From positions 87,401 through 151,400 of the forward strand of contig NZ_CDBW01000041.1 in NCBI RefSeq assembly GCF_000820145.1: a DNA stretch of 64,000 nt, in the 5' to 3' direction. Positions 16,617 to 25,462 of the stretch are shown here, in pieces. Source of the stretch: Aeromonas sobria. Lineage in GTDB: Bacteria; Pseudomonadota; Gammaproteobacteria; Enterobacterales; Aeromonadaceae. The position numbers and the translations under genes are program-made. The notes beneath the pieces are model-generated. The model saw only the letters and a program-made list of their open reading frames with translations. It did not search any database and was not told the origin of the DNA. The first letter of the stretch is position 1; every line of letters starts with the position of its first letter.

Positions 16617-18041
16617 TCATGCTGGCTGGGCGACAGGTTCCAGGGAACCTTTGGGCGCAGTGATGGTGCGATAGGCGTTGTAAGCCATCAGCAACATGCC
16701 GGTGACGAAGAAGCAGCCTCCCAGGAAGCGCACGAAATAGAAGGGATAGGATGCCTGTAGCGCTTCAACGAAGCTGTAGGTCAGGGTGCCGTCTTCGTTG
16801 ACTGCACGCCACATTAGCCCCTGCATCACGCCGGAAATCCACATGGCAACGATGTAGAGCACGGTACCGACCGTTGCCAGCCAGAAGTGCACGTTGATCA
16901 ATCGGATGCTGTACATCCGGCCCTGATCGAACAGGTTCGGGATCAGATGGTAAACCGCACCGATGGAGACCATGGCAACCCAACCCAGCGCACCGGAGTG
17001 AACATGGCCTATGGTCCAGTCGGTGTAGTGGGAGAGGGCGTTGACGGTTTTAATCGCCATCATCGGGCCTTCGAAGGTCGACATGCCATAGAACGACAGG
17101 GAGACGATCAGGAAGCGCAGGATGGGGTCATAACGCAGTTTGTGCCAGGCACCGGAGAGGGTCATGATGCCGTTGATCATGCCGCCCCAGGAGGGCACGA
17201 ACAGGATCAGGGACATCACCATGCCCAGAGACTGAGCCCAGTCAGGCAGCGCGGTGTAGTGCAGGTGATGGGGACCGGCCCAGATATAGAGGGAGATCAG
17301 CGCCCAGAAGTGCACGATGGAGAGGCGATAGGAGTAAACCGGACGACCCGCCTGCTTGGGCACAAAGTAGTACATCATGCCAAGGAAGCCGGCAGTCAGC
17401 AGAAAGCCTACCGCGTTGTGGCCATACCACCACTGCACCATGGCGTCCATGGCGCCGGAGTACATGGAGTAGGACTTCATGCCGGAGAGCGGCACTTCCA
17501 TGTTGTTGACGATATGCAGCACCGCAACGGTGATGATGAAGGCACCGAAGAACCAGTTCGCCACGTAGATGTGGGAGGTGGTGCGTTTCATCAGGGTGCC
17601 GAAGAAGACGATGGCATAGGCGACCCATACCACTGTGATGGCGATATCAATCGGCCACTCCAGCTCGGCATACTCTTTGGCGGAGGTGTAACCCAGCGGC
17701 AGAGAGATGGCGGCAGAGAGGATTATCGCTTGCCAGCCCCAGAACACGAAGGAGGCGAGACGGCCACCGAACAGTCTGACTTGGCAGGTGCGTTGTACCA
17801 CGTAAAACGAGGTGGCCATCAGTGCGCTGACGCCGAAGGCGAAGATCACTGCGTTGGTGTGGAGGGGCCGCAGACGACTGTAAGTCAGCCACGGAGTGTC
17901 GAAGTTGAGGGCAGGCCAGATCAACTGGGCTGCGATCAGTACGCCAACCGACATGCCGACAATTCCCCAGACAATCGTCATGACGGTAAACTGGCGAACA
18001 ACGGTGTAGTTGTACTCAGGGTGGTTTGTTGTATGGCTCAT
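16617..18041 (-). CDS. ccoN: Cytochrome c oxidase cbb3-type catalytic subunit I (CcoN)
   Basis: 474-aa, 12-helix haem-copper oxidase subunit that reduces O2 with high affinity. Histidine ligands are visible in LRPLHTNAVIF (low-spin haem b), YGHNAVGF (CuB and cross-linked Tyr region), PHHLHYTALP and HFWLATVG. ATG 18041 (MSHTTNHPEYNYTVVR) is chosen: GGAAGCGGAA lies upstream, and the 31 in-frame codons before it are not conserved. First gene of the ccoNOQP operon. Confidence 0.97.
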   Translation of the reverse strand: MSHTTNHPEYNYTVVRQFTVMTIVWGIVGMSVGVLIAAQLIWPALNFDTPWLTYSRLRPLHTNAVIFAFGVSALMATSFYVVQRTCQVRLFGGRLASFVFWGWQAIILSAAISLPLGYTSAKEYAELEWPIDIAITVVWVAYAIVFFGTLMKRTTSHIYVANWFFGAFIITVAVLHIVNNMEVPLSGMKSYSMYSGAMDAMVQWWYGHNAVGFLLTAGFLGMMYYFVPKQAGRPVYSYRLSIVHFWALISLYIWAGPHHLHYTALPDWAQSLGMVMSLILFVPSWGGMINGIMTLSGAWHKLRYDPILRFLIVSLSFYGMSTFEGPMMAIKTVNALSHYTDWTIGHVHSGALGWVAMVSIGAVYHLIPNLFDQGRMYSIRLINVHFWLATVGTVLYIVAMWISGVMQGLMWRAVNEDGTLTYSFVEALQASYPFYFVRFLGGCFFVTGMLLMAYNAYRTITAPKGSLEPVAQPA

Positions 18042-18125
18042 CGTTATATTCCGCTTCCGATGCTGCTGTTGTTTGGTTTTGTATCCGGACAACCGGACTG
18101 GCTTCATCGAACTACCGCCCTCGCT

Positions 18126-18142
18126 TGTTAACACCTGTTAAC
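18126..18142. promoter_or_regulatory. GTTAAC-N4-GTTAAC repeat upstream of ccoN
   Basis: TGTTA occurs twice, 10 bp apart (18126 and 18136), about 85-100 bp upstream of ccoN. The pattern is reminiscent of ArcA direct repeats, although those are usually 11 bp apart. No clear TTGAT-N4-ATCAA box was found in 18042-18321. The regulatory role is a guess. Confidence 0.3.
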
Positions 18143-18321
18143 GAAAGGAAAAGCAAAAGATAGTTAAATGAAAACTTCATGGGAATGATACTGAACTGAC
18201 AGGTAAAATAACAGTATAAACAGTGATATATTTGGCTCCGCCGCGCCCGTTTTTAGGGCTCTTTACCTTGTCCGAGATCACAAAAATACTATTTTTATTA
18301 CACCTTATCGGGGCTGTTTGA

Positions 18322-18783
18322 ATGAAAGAGAAATTGAGTGCACGTAAAGTATTCCACCTCTCACTGGTGCTGGCGCTACTGTTGGCGCTGGTGGCCTACC
18401 GCACCTGGTTTTCGGTTGATAACAGTGCAACGGTTGATCAGATAAAAGATCAGATTTGTGATCTTTCCCACAGCAGTTGCAGCGAATTGATTGGTGGCAA
18501 GTCGTTGACCGCGGCGATTAGTGAGTTACCGGTACGTGCAGAACAGGACTTTATCGTGCGCCTGACAGGTGGTGATCCGGCCATCAAGCCGGTAAAAGCC
18601 TGGCTCGAAGGCAGAGATATGTTTATGGGCTCCATTCCGGTGAGCTTTGAACAAATAGCAGGGGGGTGGCAGGGCACTACTCTGGTGGGGAGTTGCACCT
18701 CTTCCATGATGGTGTGGCTACTCAATATTGAATGGAGCAATGGACAACGTCAGCAATTAGTGCTGTCAGTGGCGCGGGAATAA
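18322..18783 (+). CDS. Membrane-anchored protein of unknown function, divergent from ccoN
   Basis: 153 aa with an N-terminal signal-anchor (VFHLSLVLALLLALVAYRTWF) and a periplasmic domain containing three cysteines (QICDLSHSSC and VGSCTSS). The stretch VKAWLEGRDMFMGSIPVSFE is a likely beta-rich motif. I recognise the general type from genes beside ccoN in Vibrio and Aeromonas relatives but know no function. It shares a 280-bp divergent intergenic region with ccoN, which hints at a connection with respiration. Confidence 0.7.
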   Translation: MKEKLSARKVFHLSLVLALLLALVAYRTWFSVDNSATVDQIKDQICDLSHSSCSELIGGKSLTAAISELPVRAEQDFIVRLTGGDPAIKPVKAWLEGRDMFMGSIPVSFEQIAGGWQGTTLVGSCTSSMMVWLLNIEWSNGQRQQLVLSVARE

Positions 18784-18881
18784 CGCCACCGTGGCTGATG
18801 GTTACCGTGAAAAAATATTTGAAATTTTCCTGTCAGGCGTTACCTTGCCTGCAAGCCACAGGGAGTGAAATCGATTTAATC

Positions 18882-19340
18882 ATGATTGAAAAAACACAGT
18901 TTTACCGCACCTTCAACCGGCAAGCCAAGGCGTTGCTTGAGGGGGAAACCGATCTGATTGCCAATTTGGCCAACCTGTCAGCGCTACTTGGACAGGAACT
19001 GACCGATATCAACTGGGTCGGTTTTTATCTGTTGCAAGGGGACACCCTGGTGTTGGGACCATTTCAGGGCAAACCGGCCTGCGTGCGCATTCCGGTCGGT
19101 CGTGGTGTATGTGGTACGGCAGTCGCAGAGGGCAAGACCCAGCTGGTGGACGATGTGCATCAGTTTGACGGGCATATTGCCTGTGACGGGGCCAGTAATG
19201 CTGAAATTGTCATTCCGGTGCGCCGTCATGGCGAGATCATCGGGGTGCTGGATATCGATAGTCCGATTTTTAACCGTTTCGACCAGCAAGACCGGATTGG
19301 ACTCGAAGAAACAGTACAAATTTTGGAAAGCATGCTTTAA
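18882..19340 (+). CDS. msrC: Free methionine-(R)-sulfoxide reductase, GAF domain (MsrC/YebR type)
   Basis: 152-aa GAF-domain enzyme that reduces free methionine-R-sulfoxide with thioredoxin. The family's three cysteines are in place: KPACVRIPVGRGVCGTAV contributes two and GHIACDGASNAEIVIPV the third. WVGFYLL and GVLDIDSP are further family signatures. ATG 18882 (MIEKTQFYRTFNRQ) gives the standard length. The upstream ribosome-binding site is weak (GGGAG about 20 nt away). Ends at a good terminator. Confidence 0.92.
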   Translation: MIEKTQFYRTFNRQAKALLEGETDLIANLANLSALLGQELTDINWVGFYLLQGDTLVLGPFQGKPACVRIPVGRGVCGTAVAEGKTQLVDDVHQFDGHIACDGASNAEIVIPVRRHGEIIGVLDIDSPIFNRFDQQDRIGLEETVQILESML

Positions 19341-19361
19341 GTCATTGCTAGATGGTTCGCA

Positions 19362-19393
19362 AAAGGCCCCAAGCTCTCTATAATGGGGCCTTT
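19362..19393 (+). terminator. Terminator after msrC
   Basis: AAAGGCCCC pairs with GGGGCCTTT around a 14-nt loop, followed by GTTGTG. Confidence 0.7.
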
Positions 19394-19442
19394 GTTGTGC
19401 TCGGGTTATGCCCGTGCGTTTATATGAAAGCCAAGGTTATAC

Positions 19443-20081
19443 ATGGAAAACACTGAGAAGCTGAAGAACAGTAAAGAGATCGTTGCCTACCTGGTCGAGA
19501 AATTCCCGGCCTGCTTCGTTGCTGAAGGAGAGGCCAAGCCGCTCAAGATTGGCATCTTCCAGGATTTGGCCGAGCGTCTTGCTGACGATGCCAGAGTCTC
19601 CAAGACCATGCTGCGTTCTGCACTGCGTCAATACACCTCCAGCTGGCGCTATCTGCACGGCCTCAAAGCTGGCCAGGCTCGTGTAGACCTGGACGGTAAC
19701 CCGGGCGAAGTGCTGACCGAAGAGCACATCGAGCATGCCAAGCAAGCGCTCAAAGAAAGCAAAGAGCGTGTGTTTGCCAGCCGTCGCACCAACACCAAAG
19801 AGAAGGACGAAAAGGCCAAAAAGCCCCGCCGTCCTGCTGCGCGTAAAGCTGAAAAAGCTGACGTAGCTGCCAAGCCGAAGGTTGAAGCCAAAGCGCCGGT
19901 AGCAGAAGCGCCGCTGGTCAAAGTGGATGCCGCTACGCTGAAAGTTGGGCAGGATGTACGAGTCGTCATGGGCAGGTTCCCGGTTCCGGCAACTATCAAG
20001 GAAGTGACCAAGGATGATGTGCAGGTCCAACTGCAGACTGGCATGATGGTGCGGGTCAAATCAGAGCACTTGGTTCTCTAA
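19443..20081 (+). CDS. proQ: RNA chaperone ProQ
   Basis: 212 aa. The N-terminal FinO/ProQ RNA-binding domain (1-120) includes YLVEKFPACFVAEGEAKPLK and SALRQYTSSWRYLHGL. A Lys/Ala-rich linker (about 120-165) leads to the C-terminal Tudor-like domain (VGQDVRVVMGRFPVPATIKE). Binds sRNAs and mRNA 3' ends. Located 8 bp upstream of prc, as in E. coli. Confidence 0.97.
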   Translation: MENTEKLKNSKEIVAYLVEKFPACFVAEGEAKPLKIGIFQDLAERLADDARVSKTMLRSALRQYTSSWRYLHGLKAGQARVDLDGNPGEVLTEEHIEHAKQALKESKERVFASRRTNTKEKDEKAKKPRRPAARKAEKADVAAKPKVEAKAPVAEAPLVKVDAATLKVGQDVRVVMGRFPVPATIKEVTKDDVQVQLQTGMMVRVKSEHLVL

Positions 20082-20089
20082 GGAGACAA

Positions 20090-22105
20090 ATGTTGAAGCA
20101 TGGCGTAATTCGTTTTTCCCTCGTTGCCTGTAGCCTGGCGCTTGCCGGGCTTACACAGGCCATCGAGCCGGTGCTCAAGGAGAGTGATTTGCCTGTGTTG
20201 GCTCAAGAGAGCCAACATGCTACGGCCAGCAAGCGAATTGCCAATCTGTTTACCCGCTCGCACTACAAACAGTTCAAGCTGGATGATGCCTTTTCCTCCG
20301 TTGTTTTTGACAAATATCTGGAGAATCTGGACTACAGCCGCAATCTGTTTTTGGCCTCTGACATCAGCCGTTTTGACAAATACCGTAACGGTTTTGACAC
20401 CGACCTCGAAAGAGGCCGTCTGGCACCTGCCTACGAGATGTTCAACCTGAGTCAGCAACGGCGTTATGAGCGGTTCGAATACGCCCTCAAACTGCTTGAT
20501 ACTCCTTTTGATTTTACCCAGACCGACAACTATCAGTTTGATCGGGAAGGGGCGGCTTGGCCCAAGGACGAAGGCGAACTCAATGAGTTGTGGCGCCAAC
20601 GGGTCAAGTTCGATGCCCTGAGCCTCAAGCTCAGTGGCAAGGAGTGGCCCGAGATCAAGGAGCTGCTTGGCAAGCGTTACAACAACGCCATCAAGCGGAT
20701 GTCCCAGACCGAGAGCGAGGATGTGTTCCAGCTCTTCATGAACTCCTTCGCTCGCGCCATCGAACCGCATACCAGTTATCTCTCTCCCCGTAATGCCGAT
20801 CGTTTCAACACCGAGATGAACCTCTCGCTGGAAGGCATTGGTGCTGTATTGCAGGCCGAAGATGACTTTACCGTCATCCGCTCCCTGGTGCCCGGTGGTC
20901 CGGCTGCCAAATCTACCCATCTCAAGGCCGATGACAAGATCACCGGTGTTGGTCAGGAAGATGGCAAGATAGTCGATGTGATTGGCTGGCGTCTTGATGA
21001 CGTGGTCGAGCTCATCAAAGGGCCAAAAGGGAGCAAGGTGAAGCTGGAGATCCAGCGTGGCAAAGGTGCTGCACTCAAAACCGAGCAGGTCGAGCTGATC
21101 CGCGACAAGGTGCGCCTCGAAGATCGTGCGGCCAAGTCAAAGGTAGTCACTGCCGAAGGCAAGAAGATCGGTGTCATCGAGATCCCCAGTTTCTACGTCA
21201 ATCTCCACGACGACGTGATCAAGGAGCTCTCCAGCCTCAACAAGCAAAAGATCGATGGTCTGATCATCGATCTGCGCGGTAACGGCGGTGGTGCCCTCAC
21301 CGAAGCCTCTGCCTTGAGCGGGCTGTTCTTCGCCAGCGGTCCCGTGGTGCAAATTCGTGATCACATGGGCCGTATCACGGTCAATGGCGATGACGATGGC
21401 AACGTCTACTACGGCGGCCCCATGTCGGTGATGATCGACCGCTACAGCGCCTCGGCGTCCGAGATCTTTGCTGCTGCCATGCAAGATTATGGCCGCGCCC
21501 TGATCCTGGGTGAAAACTCGTTCGGCAAGGGCACGGTGCAGCAGCATCGCAGCCTCGCCAAGGTCTATGACTTCTACGAGCAGCCGCTGGGTCACGTGCA
21601 ATACACCATCGCCAAGTTCTACCGGATCGACGGTGGCAGCACCCAGAACAAGGGCGTGGCGCCGGATATCAGCTTCCCGACGCCGGTTGCCCCGCAAGAG
21701 ACGGGTGAAAGCCGCGAGTTCAATGCGTTGCCGTGGGACAAGATTGCCTCCGCCAACTACCAGAGGCTCGGTAACTTCACCAGTCAGCTGCCCAAACTGC
21801 AGTCGGCTCATGAGGCCCGGATCGCCAAGGATCCTGAATTTGCTTATGTGATGCAGGACATCGCCGACTACAAGGAGGAGAAAGACAAGAAGTCGGTCTC
21901 CCTCAACGAGGCGGAGCGTGTTGCAGAGCAGGCGAAACAGGATGAGAAAGCGCTCAAGCGCACCAACGAGCGTCTTGCTCGTCTTGGCAAGCCGGCGGTG
22001 AAGAGTCTGGATGAACTGCCCACTGATTTTGAAGCGCCCGATGAGTATCTCATCGAAGCGGCCAACATCACGTCGGATCTGGTCAAGTCCAGTAAGCGCA
22101 GCTGA
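20090..22105 (+). CDS. prc: Tail-specific periplasmic protease Prc (Tsp)
   Basis: 671 aa with a signal peptide (FSLVACSLALAGLTQA, cleavage near residue 22). It has an N-terminal vault domain, a PDZ domain (VLQAEDDFTVIRSLVPGGPA through VELIKGP) and an S41 catalytic domain. The catalytic Ser is in DRYSASASEIFAAAM and the Lys in GENSFGKGTVQ. It cleaves periplasmic proteins from their C-terminus, including PBP3 and Spr-type hydrolases. A lysine/arginine-rich tail (ERLARLGKPAVK) is normal. Operon with proQ. Confidence 0.97.
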   Translation: MLKHGVIRFSLVACSLALAGLTQAIEPVLKESDLPVLAQESQHATASKRIANLFTRSHYKQFKLDDAFSSVVFDKYLENLDYSRNLFLASDISRFDKYRNGFDTDLERGRLAPAYEMFNLSQQRRYERFEYALKLLDTPFDFTQTDNYQFDREGAAWPKDEGELNELWRQRVKFDALSLKLSGKEWPEIKELLGKRYNNAIKRMSQTESEDVFQLFMNSFARAIEPHTSYLSPRNADRFNTEMNLSLEGIGAVLQAEDDFTVIRSLVPGGPAAKSTHLKADDKITGVGQEDGKIVDVIGWRLDDVVELIKGPKGSKVKLEIQRGKGAALKTEQVELIRDKVRLEDRAAKSKVVTAEGKKIGVIEIPSFYVNLHDDVIKELSSLNKQKIDGLIIDLRGNGGGALTEASALSGLFFASGPVVQIRDHMGRITVNGDDDGNVYYGGPMSVMIDRYSASASEIFAAAMQDYGRALILGENSFGKGTVQQHRSLAKVYDFYEQPLGHVQYTIAKFYRIDGGSTQNKGVAPDISFPTPVAPQETGESREFNALPWDKIASANYQRLGNFTSQLPKLQSAHEARIAKDPEFAYVMQDIADYKEEKDKKSVSLNEAERVAEQAKQDEKALKRTNERLARLGKPAVKSLDELPTDFEAPDEYLIEAANITSDLVKSSKRS

Positions 22106-22135
22106 GCAAGCTGAGTAAGCTGAGTAAGCTAGCAT
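22100..22135 (+). repeat. 9-bp tandem repeat at the prc stop
   Basis: AGCTGAGCA, AGCTGAGTA, AGCTGAGTA and AGCTAGCAT follow each other. The first unit holds the prc TGA and later units add further in-phase TGA codons, so stop readthrough is blocked. Confidence 0.6.
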
Positions 22136-22142
22136 AATGAAC

Positions 22143-22164
22143 AAGGGCGACTCCGGTCGCCCTT
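22143..22164 (+). terminator. prc terminator
   Basis: AAGGGCGAC-TCCG-GTCGCCCTT stem-loop followed by TCTTTTTG. Confidence 0.9.
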
Positions 22165-22266
22165 TCTTTTTGTCTGGCATATCTGACGATATGCAAATTG
22201 TTTGACCCCGCCAGTTGGTTGTGACAGCCTCTTTCTCGCCTTTAACAAGCGTGGAAGCAGACAATA

Positions 22267-24891
22267 ATGACCGATCACTCCCAGGCCATGACGGCCAAAT
22301 ATCGCCAGGATTATCAGGCGCCGCTCTACTGGATCGACACCCTCGACCTCGATTTCCAACTGCAGGAGCCGCTGACCCAGGTCACCGCCATCACCCGCAT
22401 TCGCCGCAACGGTGAGCATAATGCGCCGCTGGTACTCGATGGCGAGCAGCTGCCCCTGAAAAGCGTTGCCATTGATGGCATTCCCTGTGACCACTACGAG
22501 CAAGGCGAGAGCAGCCTGACCCTGTTCAACCTGCCTGCCGAATGTGTGCTGACTATCGTCACCCTGCTGGATCCGGCCGCCAACACCGCGCTGGAAGGGC
22601 TCTACAAGTCTGGCGATGCCTACTGCACCCAGTGTGAAGCGGAAGGATTCCGCCGCATTACCTATTATCTGGACCGCCCCGACATTCTGGCGCGTTACAG
22701 CACCCGCATTACCGCCGACAAAGCTCAGTTCCCCTTCCTGCTCTCCAACGGCAACAAGGTCGACAGTGGTGAGCTCGATGGTGGTCGTCACTTCGTACAG
22801 TGGCAGGATCCCTTCCCCAAACCTAGCTACCTGTTTGCGCTGGTCGCCGGTGATTTCGATGTGGAGCGCAGTCACTACACCACCAAGAGCGGCCGCAAGG
22901 TGGCCCTCGAGATCTTCGTCGACAAGGGCAACCTCGACCGCGCCGGTTTTGCCATGGAGAGCCTCATCAACTCCATGCGCTGGGACGAGCAGCGTTTCGG
23001 CCTCGAGTATGATCTCGACATCTACATGATCGTCGCGGTGGACTTCTTCAACATGGGCGCCATGGAGAACAAGGGGCTCAACATCTTCAACTCCAAGTTC
23101 GTGCTGGCCAATCCGGCCACCGCCACCGACAGCGACTACCACGGTATCGAACGGGTGATCGGTCACGAATATTTCCACAACTGGACCGGCAACCGCGTCA
23201 CCTGCCGCGACTGGTTCCAGCTCAGCCTGAAAGAGGGGCTGACGGTATTCCGGGATCAGGAGTTCTCCTCCGATCTGGGCTCCCGTGGCGTCAATCGCAT
23301 CAACAACGTGCGTACCGTGCGCGGCCCGCAGTTTGCCGAAGATGCCGGCCCCATGGCGCACCCGATCCGCCCGGATGTGGTGATCGAGATGAACAACTTC
23401 TACACCCTGACCGTCTACGAGAAGGGGTCGGAAGTGATCCGCATGATGCACACCCTGCTGGGGGAAGATGCCTTCCAAGCCGGTATGCGTCTCTACTTCG
23501 AGCGTCACGACGGCTCGGCCGCTACGTGCGATGATTTCGTGCAGGCGATGGAGGATGCTTCCGGTGTCGATCTCGGCCGTTTCCGCCGCTGGTACAGCCA
23601 GTCCGGCACGCCGGAGCTGACCGTCACTGACGAGTACGATGCCGCCAGCGGTATCTATCGCCTCCATGTGAGCCAGCACACCCCACCGACCCAGGATCAG
23701 CCGCAGAAGCTGCCGCTGCACATTCCCCTCGACATCGAGCTCTATGACCAACAAGGCGCCATTATCCCGCTGCAATATCAGGGCAAGGCCATCGGCAACG
23801 TGCTCGACGTGCTGGAAGCGGAGCAGACCTTCGAATTCGATCAGGTGCCGGTCAAACCGGTTCCCTCCCTGCTGCGGGACTTCTCCGCGCCGGTCAAGCT
23901 GCACTATGACTACAGCGATGAAGCGCTCGCCTTCCTGATGCGCTTTGCCCGCAACGAGTTTGCCCGCTGGGATGCCGCCCAAATGCTGATCAACAAGGCG
24001 GTCATCGAAGGGGTGGCACGGGTACAGCACGGGCAGGGTGTTGAGCTCTCCCAGACCCTGCTGGCAGCCTTTGTCGCCATTTTGGACGACAGCGAGCTGG
24101 ATTTAGCCCTCAAGGCGGAGCTGCTGGCGCTGCCCGGTGAGGCGACCCTGGCCGAGCTGTTCGAGGTGGCTGATATCGACGCCATCCATCAGGTGCGCGA
24201 CGCGATCCACATCCGTCTTGCCGAGGCCTTTGGCGCGCGGCTGGCGGCTATCTACCAGAGCCTGCGTTTGAGCGGCTATCAGGTGGTGCACGCCGACATG
24301 GCCAAGCGGGCCCTCAAAGGGGTGGTGCTCGGCTATCTGGCGGCGCTGGACTCTGAGCATGCCGACGCGCTGGTGCGCGAGCAGTATGCAACTGCCGACA
24401 ACATGACTGACACCCTGACGGCGTTGCAGGTGGCCAACGGCTATCTGTTGCCATGCCGCGCCGCGCTGCTGGCCGATTTTGAGGGTAAGTGGGCCAAGGA
24501 TGGACTGGTGCTGGACAACTGGCTGCGGCTGATTGGCAGCAAGCCCGCTGCCGATGTGCTGGGCGAAGTGAAACAGGCGATGAGTCACCCCACCTTCAGC
24601 ATTCGCAACCCCAACCGGCTGCGGGCGCTGATCGGCAGCTTCGCCATGAGCAATCAGGTGCAGTTCCATGCGGTGGATGGCAGCGGTTACCGCTTCCTGA
24701 CCGATCTGCTGATCGAGCTTAACGAGGTGAACCCTCAGGTGGCATCCCGCCTCATCACGCCGCTGATCCAGTTCAAGCGACTGGATGAGGCGCGCAAGGC
24801 CCTTATCCGCGCCGAGCTGACCCGTCTAGCCAACCTTGAGGGGCTGGCACGGGATCTGTTCGAGAAGGTAAGCAAGGCACTGCAGCAGTAA
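22267..24891 (+). CDS. pepN: Aminopeptidase N (alanyl aminopeptidase) PepN
   Basis: 874-aa cytoplasmic zinc aminopeptidase of the M1 family that removes N-terminal residues from peptides. The exopeptidase motif GAMEN is in NMGAMENKGLNIF. The zinc site HExxH is HEYFHNWTGNRVTCRDWFQ, with the third ligand Glu in LSLKEGLTVFRDQEF. A four-domain layout of ordinary length; the C-terminal helical domain ends ARDLFEKVSKALQQ. Single gene with no close neighbour. Confidence 0.97.
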   Translation: MTDHSQAMTAKYRQDYQAPLYWIDTLDLDFQLQEPLTQVTAITRIRRNGEHNAPLVLDGEQLPLKSVAIDGIPCDHYEQGESSLTLFNLPAECVLTIVTLLDPAANTALEGLYKSGDAYCTQCEAEGFRRITYYLDRPDILARYSTRITADKAQFPFLLSNGNKVDSGELDGGRHFVQWQDPFPKPSYLFALVAGDFDVERSHYTTKSGRKVALEIFVDKGNLDRAGFAMESLINSMRWDEQRFGLEYDLDIYMIVAVDFFNMGAMENKGLNIFNSKFVLANPATATDSDYHGIERVIGHEYFHNWTGNRVTCRDWFQLSLKEGLTVFRDQEFSSDLGSRGVNRINNVRTVRGPQFAEDAGPMAHPIRPDVVIEMNNFYTLTVYEKGSEVIRMMHTLLGEDAFQAGMRLYFERHDGSAATCDDFVQAMEDASGVDLGRFRRWYSQSGTPELTVTDEYDAASGIYRLHVSQHTPPTQDQPQKLPLHIPLDIELYDQQGAIIPLQYQGKAIGNVLDVLEAEQTFEFDQVPVKPVPSLLRDFSAPVKLHYDYSDEALAFLMRFARNEFARWDAAQMLINKAVIEGVARVQHGQGVELSQTLLAAFVAILDDSELDLALKAELLALPGEATLAELFEVADIDAIHQVRDAIHIRLAEAFGARLAAIYQSLRLSGYQVVHADMAKRALKGVVLGYLAALDSEHADALVREQYATADNMTDTLTALQVANGYLLPCRAALLADFEGKWAKDGLVLDNWLRLIGSKPAADVLGEVKQAMSHPTFSIRNPNRLRALIGSFAMSNQVQFHAVDGSGYRFLTDLLIELNEVNPQVASRLITPLIQFKRLDEARKALIRAELTRLANLEGLARDLFEKVSKALQQ

Positions 24892-24962
24892 GTACCGACG
24901 GGGCAGGGGCGTGAACGCGCCTGCCCCTCATTGTGTGATTTGCCGTGTGATCAGGAGCAAGC

Positions 24963-25184
24963 GTGAAGCAGTTTACTTTTCGGCTCTCATTGAGCAGCGA
25001 CGAGGTGATGCTGATGTATCAGGGCCATGCCAAACGGCTGGTGGTGCGCAGCGAACAGGGGCTGACCCTGGAACTTGGCATAGAAAAAATACGGCCCTTT
25101 GTCGCCATTAATGGTGTTCATGGCTACTTTCGGCTGAAAACTCAGGATGATTACCGCTTTATCAGTCTCGAACGCATAAATTAA
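24963..25184 (+). CDS. DUF2835 family protein
   Basis: 73-aa soluble protein (MKQFTFRLSLSSDEVMLMYQ, AKRLVVRSEQGLTLEL, RPFVAINGVHGYFRLKTQDD, FISLERIN). The pattern of RP-F-V-GVHG-F and FISLE is that of DUF2835, found after pepN or near the GDH gene in gammaproteobacteria. Function unknown. 71 bp downstream of pepN, possibly cotranscribed. The 278-bp stretch after it (25185-25462), before the GDH gene, is AT-richer and probably holds the GDH promoter; no specific operator was recognised. Confidence 0.85.
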   Translation: MKQFTFRLSLSSDEVMLMYQGHAKRLVVRSEQGLTLELGIEKIRPFVAINGVHGYFRLKTQDDYRFISLERIN

Positions 25185-25462
25185 CAAAAATCGAACAGAT
25201 TACCGACTGTTTATCTGCTTTGCGTCACTATCTATCCGGTAAACTGGCACAAAGGTAGTGGGAATTTCTGTATTTTTGGTTATTTACAAAATTTCTTACA
25301 GTTTAAGCCGTGATCTGCACCTTGTTTTTAACATCTCGTTAGCACCTATCCTCGCCTTCCCTTATCCAAGCCATTACACTTCGCAACAACTCTGCACCAG
25401 CGGGTAACCAGGGTGGTTGCCTCTGCGTCGGTGGTTAATGTCGTCCGATAAGGAATATAAAA

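Noticed and set aside
22129..24030. 633-codon open frame on the minus strand opposite pepN
   Set aside because: Typical high-GC antisense shadow: no domain sense, no ribosome-binding site, and pepN is fully conserved on the other strand.
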